Shown: positions 32,961 through 42,270, counted from the first letter of the stretch. The stretch is DNA of 64,000 bases from NC2004 sp050874905 (GCA_050874905.1 JBNMLP010000001.1:62001-126000); one strand, 5' to 3'. The notes: generated by a model from the letters alone, not told the origin. Numbers and translations: made by a program.

Positions 32961-34244
32961 GTGAAAAAGAGAATGATTCTCCTGTTTTTATGTATATTGC
33001 TGGTTATTACCCAGTCCGGATGCAGTCTGATGACGGATAGTGCGATCTCTTATATTGATGCGGAGACAGACATCAGTGAACTATCCGATGCCACGATCGA
33101 TACGATCGTAGAAAATATTGTGAATGGCATGTCGTTAGATGAGCAGATTGGACAGATGTTTATGGTGGATCTGAAAACATTCGACTTATCGAAAAAAAGC
33201 ATAAAAAAGGGAGCGGTATCTAACAAAATAAAGAAAAATCTGGAATTATATCCGGTGGGGGGCATCCTCCTTTATGGTTCTGATGCGAAAAGCAAGAGTC
33301 AGATGAAAAAACTGACCTCTGCCTTGCAAAAACAAAGCAATCTGCCTCTTTTTCTGGCTGTTTCAGAAGAAGGAGGGACGATGAGTCCGTTTTCATCCAA
33401 AAAGAAGATGGGGCTTTCTGCTTTCCCTTCCGCACAGGAACTGGGAAACATGCAGAGTGCCAGTCAGGTACGGCAGAATGGAGAAACACTTGCTAAGGAG
33501 CTTTTAGATCTGGGGATTAATTTAGATCTGGCACCTGTCTGTGATCTTGCTGCGTCCACGGACCCGGAAAGTTCTGCGGTAGCGGAACTCGGCAGCCGAC
33601 TTTATGGTTCTGATGCAAAAACAGTGGCAAAAGTAGTAAAAGCGCAGGTGAAGGGGATGGTATCACAGGGAATCGGTGTTACTTTAAAACATTTCCCGGG
33701 GCAGGGGTCTGCTTCGTCCGATACCAGGATCAGTGCCGCTAATCTGACCCGTTCGATCGAACAGCTTAGAAGTGAAGATTTTCTTCCGTTCCAGTCTGGT
33801 ATCAAGGCAGGGGCACAGGTGGTGATGATGTCACAGACGGGCAGCAGCCTGGTGACAGGAGATACGAAGCCTGCCTGCATGTCTAAGGTCTGGGTAAATA
33901 GCGTATTGCGTGAGGAATTAGGATTTGACGGGGTTGTGATGACCAATACTATGAATATGAGTACGATCACGACACAGTATACGTCCAAAGAAGTCGCAGT
34001 CAACTGTGTCAATGCCGGAGTGGATGTGATCCTTTCACCGGATGATCTGGAAGAAGCATACGACGGACTTCTGGACGCTGTGAAAAAGGGTACGGTAAAG
34101 AAAGAGCGGATTCAATCGGCAGTGCGCCGGATCGTCCGTTTAAAACTAAAACTTGGCATTTTACCGCTGGATTCGCAGATCGTGATCAAAGCCAGTCAGA
34201 ACAGTTATGAGAAGATTGGAGAGCAGGAGAAAAAAGGTAAATAA
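32961..34244 (+). CDS. GH3-like lipoprotein with altered catalytic residues
   Basis: A 427-residue lipoprotein with the N-terminal barrel of glycoside hydrolase family 3 (NagZ/YbbD type, normally beta-N-acetylglucosaminidase). The lipobox is VITQSGC with lipidated C21. Fold motifs remain: MSLDEQIGQMFMV, PVGGILLYG, GINLDLAPVCDLA, KHFPG. Catalytic positions are changed: the nucleophile motif, normally MTDDL or SDDL, reads MTNTM (N329 for Asp); KHFPGHG reads KHFPGQG (Q248); and the acid/base D-S-H reads D254-T-R256. Normal wall-recycling activity is therefore unlikely; binding of muropeptide or sugar is possible. The GTG start was chosen for GAGGTG seven bases upstream. It is a single gene before purF. 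Confidence 0.8.
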   Translation: MKKRMILLFLCILLVITQSGCSLMTDSAISYIDAETDISELSDATIDTIVENIVNGMSLDEQIGQMFMVDLKTFDLSKKSIKKGAVSNKIKKNLELYPVGGILLYGSDAKSKSQMKKLTSALQKQSNLPLFLAVSEEGGTMSPFSSKKKMGLSAFPSAQELGNMQSASQVRQNGETLAKELLDLGINLDLAPVCDLAASTDPESSAVAELGSRLYGSDAKTVAKVVKAQVKGMVSQGIGVTLKHFPGQGSASSDTRISAANLTRSIEQLRSEDFLPFQSGIKAGAQVVMMSQTGSSLVTGDTKPACMSKVWVNSVLREELGFDGVVMTNTMNMSTITTQYTSKEVAVNCVNAGVDVILSPDDLEEAYDGLLDAVKKGTVKKERIQSAVRRIVRLKLKLGILPLDSQIVIKASQNSYEKIGEQEKKGK

Positions 34245-34307
34245 TACCAGAATTTTGTCGCATTTCTGCCATATTTTATAAAAATAGTTAGAAATTAAGA
34301 CCGGCTC

Positions 34308-34336
34308 TTTCCAATTGGAAGGTCAGGTGTTAAAAT
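34308..34336 (+). promoter_or_regulatory. Putative purF promoter overlapping a perfect palindrome
   Basis: TTTCCA (34308-34313), 17 bases, TAAAAT (34331-34336). The 12-base palindrome TTCCAATTGGAA (34309-34320) covers the -35 and would be a good place for a dimeric repressor. Confidence 0.45.
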
Positions 34337-34375
34337 AAGTAACGGTGATTTCATTTATCAAAAAAGGAGATTCTT

Positions 34376-35800
34376 ATGGGCACAAATTTTGAGAGTGACA
34401 AAGCACATGAAGAATGCGGTGTCTTTGGCATGTATGATTTTGATGGAAATGATGTAGCAGCCAGTATTTATTATGGACTATTTGCATTGCAGCACCGGGG
34501 ACAGGAAAGCTGTGGTATCGCAGTTTCTGATACCGAAGGACCAAAAGGTGTGGTGCGTACGAAAAAAGGTATGGGACTGGTACATGAAGTGTTTGAACCG
34601 GATGATTTTACAAAGTTAAAGGGGAATATCGGGGTTGGACATGTCCGTTACTCTACGGCAGGAGCAAGTACGATTGAGAATGCACAGCCTCTTGTTTTAA
34701 ATTATGTAAAAGGTACGCTGGGGCTTGCACATAATGGTAATCTGATCAATGCGAATGAGCTGCGGGAAGAGCTGGCTTACACTGGAGCAATCTTTCAAAC
34801 GACGATTGATTCCGAGGTTATCGCATATCACATTGCAAGACAGCGGATCAATACAGCCACTGTGGAAGAAGCGGTTGCACGGGCGATGCAGAAGATCAAA
34901 GGAGCGTATTCCCTGATCGTGATGAGTCCCAGAAAATTGATCGGGGCAAGAGATCCTTACGGATTTAAACCGCTATGTATTGGAAAACGGGATAATGCAT
35001 ATGTGCTTGCTTCGGAAAGCTGCGCACTGGATACGATCGGTGCGGAGTTTGTGCGGGATGTGTTACCGGGTGAGATTGTGACGATTTCTCCAAAAGGAAT
35101 AGAGTCGAACACTTCTATGTGTATCAAAACGCAGGGAAGATGTATTTTTGAATATATTTATTTTGCAAGACCAGACAGTTATATCGATGGAGTCAGTGTA
35201 TTTGATTCGAGAATTATTGCGGGACGCTGCCTGGCAAAGGATTCACCGGTAGATGCGGATCTGGTGGTTGGTGTACCGGAATCCGGCAATGCGGCAGCAC
35301 TTGGTTATTCTTTGGAATCTGGAATCCCTTATGGAACAGCTTTTGTAAAAAATACTTATGTAGGACGGACTTTCATAAAACCAAAGCAGAGCAACCGGGA
35401 GTCGAGTGTGCGTGTAAAGCTGAATGTGTTAAAGGAAGCTGTGGCAGGCAAGCGTGTCATCATGATCGATGACTCCATTGTAAGAGGAACGACCAGTGAC
35501 CGTATCGTAGGAATGTTGAAGGAAGCTGGAGCCAAAGAGGTACATGTGCGGATCAGTTCGCCACCATTTTTACATCCATGCTATTTTGGAACCGATATTC
35601 CAAGTGAGGATCAGCTGATCGCTCATAACCGGACCATTGATGAGATCTGTAAGATCATTGGGGCAGATTCCCTTGGATATTTGAATCTTGACCGGTTAAA
35701 GGAACTGGCACCAGGACTGGATTTTTGTGAAGGATGTTTTTCCGGAACATATCCAATGGAGCCGCCAAAAGAGGATATTCGTGGAGAATATGAGAAATAG
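34376..35800 (+). CDS. purF: Amidophosphoribosyltransferase
   Basis: A 474-residue enzyme for the first committed step of purine synthesis (PRPP plus glutamine to phosphoribosylamine). The N-terminal Ntn hydrolase nucleophile is C14 in EECGVFG, implying removal of a 13-residue propeptide as in Bacillus PurF. Also visible are LQHRGQESCGIA, HNGNLIN, the PRPP loop VIMIDDSIVRGTTSDRIV, and the cysteines of the Fe-S type enzyme (CIFEYIYFARPDS, CYFGTDIPS, FCEGC). It is followed by purB 18 bases later, with AAAGGAG in the gap, so the two form an operon. Confidence 0.97.
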   Translation: MGTNFESDKAHEECGVFGMYDFDGNDVAASIYYGLFALQHRGQESCGIAVSDTEGPKGVVRTKKGMGLVHEVFEPDDFTKLKGNIGVGHVRYSTAGASTIENAQPLVLNYVKGTLGLAHNGNLINANELREELAYTGAIFQTTIDSEVIAYHIARQRINTATVEEAVARAMQKIKGAYSLIVMSPRKLIGARDPYGFKPLCIGKRDNAYVLASESCALDTIGAEFVRDVLPGEIVTISPKGIESNTSMCIKTQGRCIFEYIYFARPDSYIDGVSVFDSRIIAGRCLAKDSPVDADLVVGVPESGNAAALGYSLESGIPYGTAFVKNTYVGRTFIKPKQSNRESSVRVKLNVLKEAVAGKRVIMIDDSIVRGTTSDRIVGMLKEAGAKEVHVRISSPPFLHPCYFGTDIPSEDQLIAHNRTIDEICKIIGADSLGYLNLDRLKELAPGLDFCEGCFSGTYPMEPPKEDIRGEYEK

Positions 35801-35818
35801 AAAAAAGGAGAAAGAAAG

Positions 35819-37273
35819 ATGAGTAATGACAAGTATGTAAGCCCATTATGTGAACGCTATGCCAGCAAGGAGATGCAGTACATTTTTTCCCCGGACATGA
35901 AATTTAAAACGTGGAGAAAACTCTGGATTGCCCTTGCAGAGACAGAGAAAGAGTTAGGACTTACCGGAAGCGATGGAAAACCACGTATCACCGATGAGCA
36001 GATTGAGGAATTAAAGGCACATGCAGATGACATTAATTATGATGTTGCCAAGCAGCGGGAAAAGGAAGTACGCCACGATGTTATGAGCCATGTGTATGCC
36101 TATGGGGTACAGTGTCCAAAAGCTGCCGGAATTATTCATCTTGGCGCAACGAGTTGTTATGTAGGAGATAATACCGATGTGATCGTGATGACACAGGCTA
36201 TGAAGCTGGTACGGAAAAAACTGTTAAATGTCATCAATGAATTAAGCAAGTTTGCGATGCAGTACAAAGATCTTCCTACGTTAGCATTTACGCATTTTCA
36301 GCCGGCTCAGCCAACGACAGTCGGGAAACGTGCTACGTTATGGCTGCAGGAGCTGATGCTTGACTTAAGTGATCTGGAGTATATGATCGGCCAGCAGAAG
36401 CTGCTTGGTTCTAAGGGAACGACCGGAACACAGGCTTCTTTCTTAGAACTGTTCCACGGAGATCATGAAACTGTTCGAAAGATTGATGGAAAGATCGCAG
36501 AGAAGATGGGATTTGAGGGCTGCTATCCAGTATCCGGACAGACCTATTCCCGTAAGGTAGATGCCAGAATATTGAATGTGTTGAGCGGCATTGCACAGAG
36601 TGCCCATAAATTCTCCAATGACATTCGTCTGTTACAGCATTTGAAAGAGATCGAAGAACCATTCGAGAAGAATCAGATCGGATCTTCTGCGATGGCATAT
36701 AAGAGAAATCCAATGCGCAGTGAACGTATTGCTTCATTGGCCAATTATGTAATGGTAGATGCTTTAAATCCGGCGATCACAACTGCAACCCAGTGGTTTG
36801 AGAGAACATTAGACGATTCTGCCAACAAACGTATCTCAATTCCAGAGGCATTTTTAGCGATAGATGGTATTTTGGATCTGTATCTCAATGTGGTAGATGG
36901 TCTTGTGGTATACGACAAAGTGATCACACAGCGTTTTATGAAAGAGATTCCATTTATGGCAACAGAGAATATCATGATGGATGCAGTAGCTGCCGGTGGA
37001 AACAGACAAGAGCTGCATGAAAAAATCCGTACCTACTCCATGGAAGCAGGTGCCGTTGTGAAAAAAGAAGGAAAAGAGAATGATCTGGTAGATCGTATTG
37101 CAAAGGATCCGGCATTTGGAATGAGCAAGGAACAGATTGAAGCATTGCTGGAACCAAAGAATTTTGTGGGAAGAGCACCGGAGCAGACCAAAGAGTTTAT
37201 TGAGGAAGTAGTACAGCCTGTTCTGGATGCCAATGCGGACCTGCTTGGTATGACGGCACAGATCAACGTATAA
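35819..37273 (+). CDS. purB: Adenylosuccinate lyase
   Basis: A 484-residue member of the fumarase/aspartase superfamily that cleaves SAICAR and adenylosuccinate, releasing fumarate, in two steps of AMP synthesis. Key motifs: MSHVYAYG and IIHLGATSCYVGDNTD near the N-terminus, THFQPAQPTTVGKR, and the superfamily signature GSSAMAYKRNPMRSERI. The second gene of purF-purB, closed by a terminator. Its metabolic partner purA lies 3.7 kb downstream in a separate unit. Confidence 0.97.
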   Translation: MSNDKYVSPLCERYASKEMQYIFSPDMKFKTWRKLWIALAETEKELGLTGSDGKPRITDEQIEELKAHADDINYDVAKQREKEVRHDVMSHVYAYGVQCPKAAGIIHLGATSCYVGDNTDVIVMTQAMKLVRKKLLNVINELSKFAMQYKDLPTLAFTHFQPAQPTTVGKRATLWLQELMLDLSDLEYMIGQQKLLGSKGTTGTQASFLELFHGDHETVRKIDGKIAEKMGFEGCYPVSGQTYSRKVDARILNVLSGIAQSAHKFSNDIRLLQHLKEIEEPFEKNQIGSSAMAYKRNPMRSERIASLANYVMVDALNPAITTATQWFERTLDDSANKRISIPEAFLAIDGILDLYLNVVDGLVVYDKVITQRFMKEIPFMATENIMMDAVAAGGNRQELHEKIRTYSMEAGAVVKKEGKENDLVDRIAKDPAFGMSKEQIEALLEPKNFVGRAPEQTKEFIEEVVQPVLDANADLLGMTAQINV

Positions 37274-37297
37274 TACAGATAAAACAAAACATGATGA

Positions 37298-37333
37298 AAG
37301 TCCTCGAAGCTGCTTCGGGGACTTAACTTTTTT
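37298..37333 (+). terminator. Terminator of purF-purB
   Basis: AAGTCCTCGAAG (37298-37309) pairs with CTTCGGGGACTT (37313-37324, one G-T pair), loop of three, then TTTTTT after AAC. Confidence 0.85.
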
Positions 37334-37383
37334 CTCACTTTTTTAAGATAGAATAGGAAAAAACATAGTTGGGAGCGATAGAC

Positions 37384-39897
37384 ATGAAACGTATCAGTTA
37401 CATATTGACAGCGGTAATGCTATTGTCACTGGTTTGTCCCACCACTTCTTATGCACAGCAGGAGGGGAAAACCGTGACGACATCTTTGAGCACATCAAAG
37501 GATGCCAGTGGGGAGGTTTCTTTTGATGCGAGTAAAGATGCCAGTGGAGATGTAAGCAGGGATGCGAGTAAAGATGCTGACCAGAAGAAACCGTATGAGG
37601 GGGAAGCTGCCCTGGCTCCGGTTCTTCTTTTCAAGGGAGCAACCAGTCTCTGGGTGAATAAAGAAGCGGGAGATTTGGAATATGGTATCCGGAAAGCGAA
37701 AGAAAAGAAGGAATTTACGTGGCAGGATAATAATCTCTTTTTTGGACTTGAGATTCATACTGCCTATGAGATTGCGATCCGTTATAAAGAAAAGGAACAG
37801 ATGCAGGCAGGTGGAATCAGAAAAATTCTGACGGTGACAACAGATGATTGGAATTATAGTCTGCGTTATCATTTGAAAGAAGGAAAAAATGTAGCTTCTA
37901 ATCCGATTTCCTATCAGACAGGGGCACAGGAGATATTACTTGTTAAACCGAAGCGGAGCGGCTATCGGTTTGATGGCTGGTATTTAGATGCAGCCTTAAC
38001 CAAACGGGTCAGTTCGTGGAGTGCCAGCCTTTCCACTAACCAGCATTTGTATGCCAAATGGACAAAGATCAGCCAGGCACCTGTGACGGGGGTAAAGGTG
38101 AGTATAAAGTCTGGGAAAAAGCTTTCCATTTCTTTCACGAAAAAAGCGACTGCCGAGTGGTATGAGGTACAGTATTCTAAAAGTGCAGCATTTAAAAAGA
38201 AGGATACCGTGACGCAGCTTACCAAGGGCAATTATACGACTCCGGCATTGATCAAAGGAACGACTTATTATGTCCGGGTACGCAGTAAGGCATATGATTC
38301 CTGTGGTACACTTTGCACCGGAAGCTACAGCAGTGTCGTGAAGAAACAGACGACTGCGTATAAAAATGGTACAAGTGCGGTGGAAACAGGGGCGAAAAAG
38401 GCGAAGAAGCCAAAGAAGGTAAAGAAAAAAGTAGTCAAAGGAAAAACGATCTACCTTACCCTTCAGGAGAAAAAGCAGCTGGAAGTTCCGACACCATTAA
38501 AAAAGGAGGCAAAGAAAGGGTTTTTAAGTCTTTCCGTAAAAAGTCTCAAGCCAGGAAAAGCCGGGATTACGAAAAAAGGTGTGATAACCGGAAAGAAGGC
38601 TGGAAAAACAACCATTAAGATCACCGGAAAAAAGAAGATTGTGAAATGTCCGGTTGTGATCGAAAAACTTTCTTCTGCGATCAGTAAGAAATCTTATGTT
38701 GTAGGAGAGCAGGGAACGATTTCTCTAACGGGAGCAACGGGCAAGGTTACGTTTTATTCATCGAACCCTTCGGTTATGGCGGTAAATCAATACGGGACGC
38801 TTGATGCAGTCGGTAAGGGCGAGGCGGTGATCACGATGCAGTATCATGATCACAGTTATCAGGAGTCGGTAACCGTGATCACGGTAGAGCAGTCTTATAT
38901 CAATGCAACGGAGGATTTTTATTTCCATTGTATTTATAAAAAAATGGCATGCGGTGACGTCTATACCATTCCGTATTCGGTGACACCGTCCACGATACCG
39001 CCGGAGCATATTGTATTCCGTTCCAGCAATCCTTCGGTTGCCACTGTGTCAAATGGCGTAGTGACGGCAAAAGGTGTGGGAGAGACTGTTATATCGGTAG
39101 CATATCAGGACATGGAAACGAAAATGACGGTGCAGGTAGTAGCAGGGCAGCAGGAAGCGAATGCAGTACGTCTGGTCAGCCACCGGGGAAGTGCAAGGGC
39201 ACCGGAAAATTCCATGCAGGCATTTCAAAAGGCGCAGGAAGAAGGCTACGATTATGTGGAAACGGATGTCCGTTTTACCAAGGACAACGTTCCGGTTCTG
39301 TTACACGACGCTACGGTATACCGTACCAGTCGGGCATTAGAAAATGTAAAACTTAGTGCGTTGACGTATGAGCAGTGCAAAAGCCTTGATTTTGGTGCTT
39401 ATTTTGGAAAAGAATATAAGGATGTCAAGATTGTGCGGCTGGATGAATTTTTATCCTGGTGCAGAAAAAGCGGTATGAACTGCTACATTGAATTAAAAGG
39501 AGACTGGTACTATGAACAGTGCCGTCTGATCGCAGAACTGGTAAAGTATTACGGAATGGGAGAGAAAACCACTTTCATCAGCTTCCAGCAGGTATCCTTG
39601 CAAAGTGTTGCAGAGCTGTTGCCAAATGCGCGGCTTGGAGTACTGAGTAATACGCTTGATGAAGCAAGCGTAGACAAGGTACTGGAGCTAAAAAATGGAA
39701 CAAACGAAGTCTTTCTGGACGTGAAATTTACTGGTTCCTATCCATTGGAAGTCCTTCAGATGCTGGGGGATGCACAGATTCCACTGGAATGTTTTACCTT
39801 AAATACGAAGGAACTGGTGGAAGCAGCAAGAACTTATGGAGCAAGAGCAGTGACAACCGATCAGGTCACCCCTGCCATGATGAAAAAAGAACAGTAA
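37384..39897 (+). CDS. Secreted multidomain glycerophosphodiester phosphodiesterase
   Basis: An 837-residue exported protein. A signal peptide fills residues 1-24 (ends TTSYA). Then come a Ser/Asp/Ala repeat (about 38-67), a Listeria-Bacteroides repeat (YRFDGWYLDAALT...LYAKWTK), a fibronectin III-like unit (WYEVQYSKSAAFKK, YYVRVRSKAY), Big_2-type domains (FYSSNPSVMAVNQYGTL; FRSSNPSVATVSNGVVTAKG) and, from about 595, a GDPD domain with catalytic H600 (SHRGSARAPEN), E626/D628 (VETDVRF) and H641 (LLHDAT), so the enzyme site looks intact. It should hydrolyse glycerophosphodiesters or teichoic-type polymers outside the cell. ATG 37384 was preferred to the TTG at 37369, which overlaps the GGGAG site. 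Confidence 0.85.
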   Translation: MKRISYILTAVMLLSLVCPTTSYAQQEGKTVTTSLSTSKDASGEVSFDASKDASGDVSRDASKDADQKKPYEGEAALAPVLLFKGATSLWVNKEAGDLEYGIRKAKEKKEFTWQDNNLFFGLEIHTAYEIAIRYKEKEQMQAGGIRKILTVTTDDWNYSLRYHLKEGKNVASNPISYQTGAQEILLVKPKRSGYRFDGWYLDAALTKRVSSWSASLSTNQHLYAKWTKISQAPVTGVKVSIKSGKKLSISFTKKATAEWYEVQYSKSAAFKKKDTVTQLTKGNYTTPALIKGTTYYVRVRSKAYDSCGTLCTGSYSSVVKKQTTAYKNGTSAVETGAKKAKKPKKVKKKVVKGKTIYLTLQEKKQLEVPTPLKKEAKKGFLSLSVKSLKPGKAGITKKGVITGKKAGKTTIKITGKKKIVKCPVVIEKLSSAISKKSYVVGEQGTISLTGATGKVTFYSSNPSVMAVNQYGTLDAVGKGEAVITMQYHDHSYQESVTVITVEQSYINATEDFYFHCIYKKMACGDVYTIPYSVTPSTIPPEHIVFRSSNPSVATVSNGVVTAKGVGETVISVAYQDMETKMTVQVVAGQQEANAVRLVSHRGSARAPENSMQAFQKAQEEGYDYVETDVRFTKDNVPVLLHDATVYRTSRALENVKLSALTYEQCKSLDFGAYFGKEYKDVKIVRLDEFLSWCRKSGMNCYIELKGDWYYEQCRLIAELVKYYGMGEKTTFISFQQVSLQSVAELLPNARLGVLSNTLDEASVDKVLELKNGTNEVFLDVKFTGSYPLEVLQMLGDAQIPLECFTLNTKELVEAARTYGARAVTTDQVTPAMMKKEQ
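37501..37576 (+). repeat. Coding repeat of Asp-Ala-Ser modules
   Basis: GATGCNAGT recurs at 37501, 37525, 37537 and 37561, encoding D-A-S-(K/G) units just after the signal peptide of the GDPD protein. Confidence 0.75.
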
Positions 39898-39912
39898 GAA
39901 AAGAGGAAAATG

Positions 39913-40791
39913 ATGAAATATCAGAAAAAACAAACAATATTGCTGGGACTTTTGATTGCAGGATTTCTGCTGGCAAATGGGGCAGTGGGAGTAAACGCGG
40001 TGAATCCCCCTGTGGTGTCCCAGGACGCCGTGTCCTATGATGCGGTTGCCAAAAGTGCAGTGATTTCCTATCATTTAAACGGAGGCAGTAATGCAGCAAA
40101 TCCGACAGAGGTGCCAAAATCGATGACGGTGTCCCTGTTTCCGGCAGCAAGAAAAGGGTACACGTTTTTGGGCTGGTACGACAATGCTATGTTTTATGGC
40201 AGCAGCCTTACTGCAGTTTCCTATTCGGAGGACGGAATTGATCTGTATGCCAGATGGCAGCAGGATACCTATACGATTCATTATAATTATGCCGGGGGCG
40301 CAAAAAATCTGACCAATCCAGTGACAACACATTATGCCGATGAGGCAAAGCCGGTCTATGACGCCAGACGAAAAGGGTATCAGTTTGACGGATGGTTTTG
40401 TGAAACAACCGGAAAAAAGATCACAGTTATTCCTTCCAATGTAACCAGCGACTTGTCCCTTACTGCAAGGTGGAAAAAAGTCACGGTAAAAGCCGCTAAA
40501 AAAGCAAGCCTTTCCCGTAAGCTGGGCGTGTGCCTGAAGTTGTCAGGAAAAACAGTAAAGGGAGCAGATGGCTATGAGTTCCAGTACTGGGCAAAAGGTG
40601 GAAAGAAATACAAGGTAGAAGCGGCAAAGCCTTCCTTTTTGGTAAGCAGATGGAAGCAGAGCGCAGCGTACCGGATGCGTTACCGGGCATTTTGCTATGA
40701 TTCCACCGGAGCAAAGGTGTATGGAGCTTATTCTTCTACAGCCAAATTAAAAGCGGTAAAAGTAGTAAAAAAGAAAACCGCAAAGAAATAA
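39913..40791 (+). CDS. Secreted Listeria-Bacteroides repeat protein
   Basis: A 292-residue exported protein. It has a signal peptide (about 1-28, ends GVNA) and then a short SQDAVSYDAV stretch like the repeat of the upstream GDPD protein. Two Listeria-Bacteroides (Flg_new) repeats follow: ISYHLNGGSNAANP...GYTFLGWYDN...LYARWQQ and IHYNYAGGAKNLTNP...GYQFDGWF...LTARWKK. The end is a fibronectin-like, Lys-rich domain. No anchor motif is seen. It lies 15 bases after the GDPD gene, so both are probably cotranscribed. ATG 39913 was chosen over 39910 for better distance from GAGGA. No terminator was recognised after it. Confidence 0.78.
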   Translation: MKYQKKQTILLGLLIAGFLLANGAVGVNAVNPPVVSQDAVSYDAVAKSAVISYHLNGGSNAANPTEVPKSMTVSLFPAARKGYTFLGWYDNAMFYGSSLTAVSYSEDGIDLYARWQQDTYTIHYNYAGGAKNLTNPVTTHYADEAKPVYDARRKGYQFDGWFCETTGKKITVIPSNVTSDLSLTARWKKVTVKAAKKASLSRKLGVCLKLSGKTVKGADGYEFQYWAKGGKKYKVEAAKPSFLVSRWKQSAAYRMRYRAFCYDSTGAKVYGAYSSTAKLKAVKVVKKKTAKK

Positions 40792-40819
40792 AGCAGAATG
40801 ATTTCTTTCGCCAAATCTC

Positions 40820-40848
40820 TTGCTTTTTAAAGTTTACTATGCTATTCT
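40820..40848 (+). promoter_or_regulatory. Sigma-A promoter of purA
   Basis: TTGCTT (40820-40825), 17 bases, TATTCT (40843-40848). The leader of about 80 bases holds only a 5-bp hairpin (AGTCC/GGACT). Confidence 0.6.
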
Positions 40849-40934
40849 ACTAAAGTGTGTGTGACCACATGCAAAAAACGTAATAAATTATGAGTTAGTA
40901 GTCCGCATAGGACTCTCTTTAGGAGGCTGAACAA

Positions 40935-42233
40935 ATGGTAAAAGCAATCGTAGGTGCGAACTGGGGCGACGAAGGCAAAGGTAAGATTACAGATATGATG
41001 GCGAAGGAATCCGACATTATTGTAAGATTCCAGGGTGGAGCCAATGCAGGTCATACCATTGTAAACAATTATGGTAAATTTGCACTGCATACCTTACCGT
41101 CTGGAGTATTTTATGATCATACGACCAGCATTATCGGTAATGGTGTAGCATTAAACATTCCGGTTCTGTTTAACGAGATCAAGTCTATTGTAGATCAGGG
41201 AGTACCGGCTCCAAAGATCTTAGTGTCAGACCGTGCGCAGATTGTCATGCCGTATCATATTTTATTTGATCAGTATGAAGAGGAGCGTCTGGGTGGAAAG
41301 TCGTTTGGTTCCACGAAATCTGGTATTGCTCCATTCTACTCTGACAAATATGCTAAGATTGGTTTTCAGGTAAGTGAATTATTTGATGAGGATACTTTGG
41401 TAGAGAAGGTAGATCGTGTCGTAGAGCTGAAGAATATTATGCTGACACATTTATACCATAAACCAGCTATTGATAAAGCAGAGCTGATCAACACGCTGCA
41501 TGAGTACCGTGACATGATCGCTCCATATGTATGTGATGTTTCTTTGTATCTGCATCATGCTTTAAAAGATGGAAAGACCATTTTATTAGAGGGACAGTTA
41601 GGTTCCATGAAGGATCCGGATCACGGTATTTATCCAATGGTAACCTCTTCTTCTACATTAGCCGCATACGGTGCGATCGGTGCAGGTCTTCCACCATATG
41701 AGATCAAGCAGATCGTAACAGTATGTAAAGCCTATTCTTCCGCTGTTGGTGCGGGCGCATTTGTCAGTGAGATCTTTGGTGATGAAGCAGATGAATTAAG
41801 ACGCCGTGGTGGTGATGGTGGTGAGTTTGGTGCAACAACCGGTCGCCCACGTCGTATGGGATGGTTTGACTGTGTGGCTTCCAAATACGGCTGCCGCATG
41901 CAGGGTACAACCGATGTTGCATTTACCGTGCTTGACGTACTGGGCTATCTGGATGAAATTCCGGTATGTGTAGGCTATGAGCTTGACGGTGAGGAGATCA
42001 AAGACTTCCCTGTTACCTGGAAATTAGAGAAATGTAAGCCAATCTTAAAGAAGCTTCCGGGCTGGAAATGTGATATCCGTGGCATCAAGAATTACGAAGA
42101 GCTTCCGGAGAACTGTAAGAATTACATCGAGTTTATTGAGAAAGAGATTGGATATCCGATCACGATGGTTTCCAACGGACCGGGAAGAGATGACATCATT
42201 ATGAGAAAGAGCCCGCTTGGCGGCACATTATAA
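40935..42233 (+). CDS. purA: Adenylosuccinate synthetase
   Basis: A 432-residue enzyme that joins IMP and aspartate with GTP, the first step from IMP to AMP; PurB (35819) completes it. Signature residues are GANWGDEGKGK (catalytic D12) and H40 in GGANAGHTI. Other family motifs: LPSGVFYDHTTSIIGNG, LLEGQLGSMKDPDHG and TTGRPRRMGWFD. AGGAGG precedes the ATG. It is transcribed alone, from its own promoter to a strong terminator. Confidence 0.97.
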   Translation: MVKAIVGANWGDEGKGKITDMMAKESDIIVRFQGGANAGHTIVNNYGKFALHTLPSGVFYDHTTSIIGNGVALNIPVLFNEIKSIVDQGVPAPKILVSDRAQIVMPYHILFDQYEEERLGGKSFGSTKSGIAPFYSDKYAKIGFQVSELFDEDTLVEKVDRVVELKNIMLTHLYHKPAIDKAELINTLHEYRDMIAPYVCDVSLYLHHALKDGKTILLEGQLGSMKDPDHGIYPMVTSSSTLAAYGAIGAGLPPYEIKQIVTVCKAYSSAVGAGAFVSEIFGDEADELRRRGGDGGEFGATTGRPRRMGWFDCVASKYGCRMQGTTDVAFTVLDVLGYLDEIPVCVGYELDGEEIKDFPVTWKLEKCKPILKKLPGWKCDIRGIKNYEELPENCKNYIEFIEKEIGYPITMVSNGPGRDDIIMRKSPLGGTL

Positions 42234-42240
42234 AAAGCAG

Positions 42241-42270
42241 AGGACACGCGAAAGAGCGTGTCCTTTTTTT
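42241..42270 (+). terminator. Terminator of purA
   Basis: AGGACACGC (42241-42249), loop GAAAGA, GCGTGTCCT (42256-42264), then T to 42270. Confidence 0.93.

Noticed and set aside
40792..40840. Terminator after the secreted repeat protein at 39913-40791
   Set aside because: AAAGCA...TGCTTT is short and mostly unpaired inside; the T-run is broken and overlaps the purA promoter.
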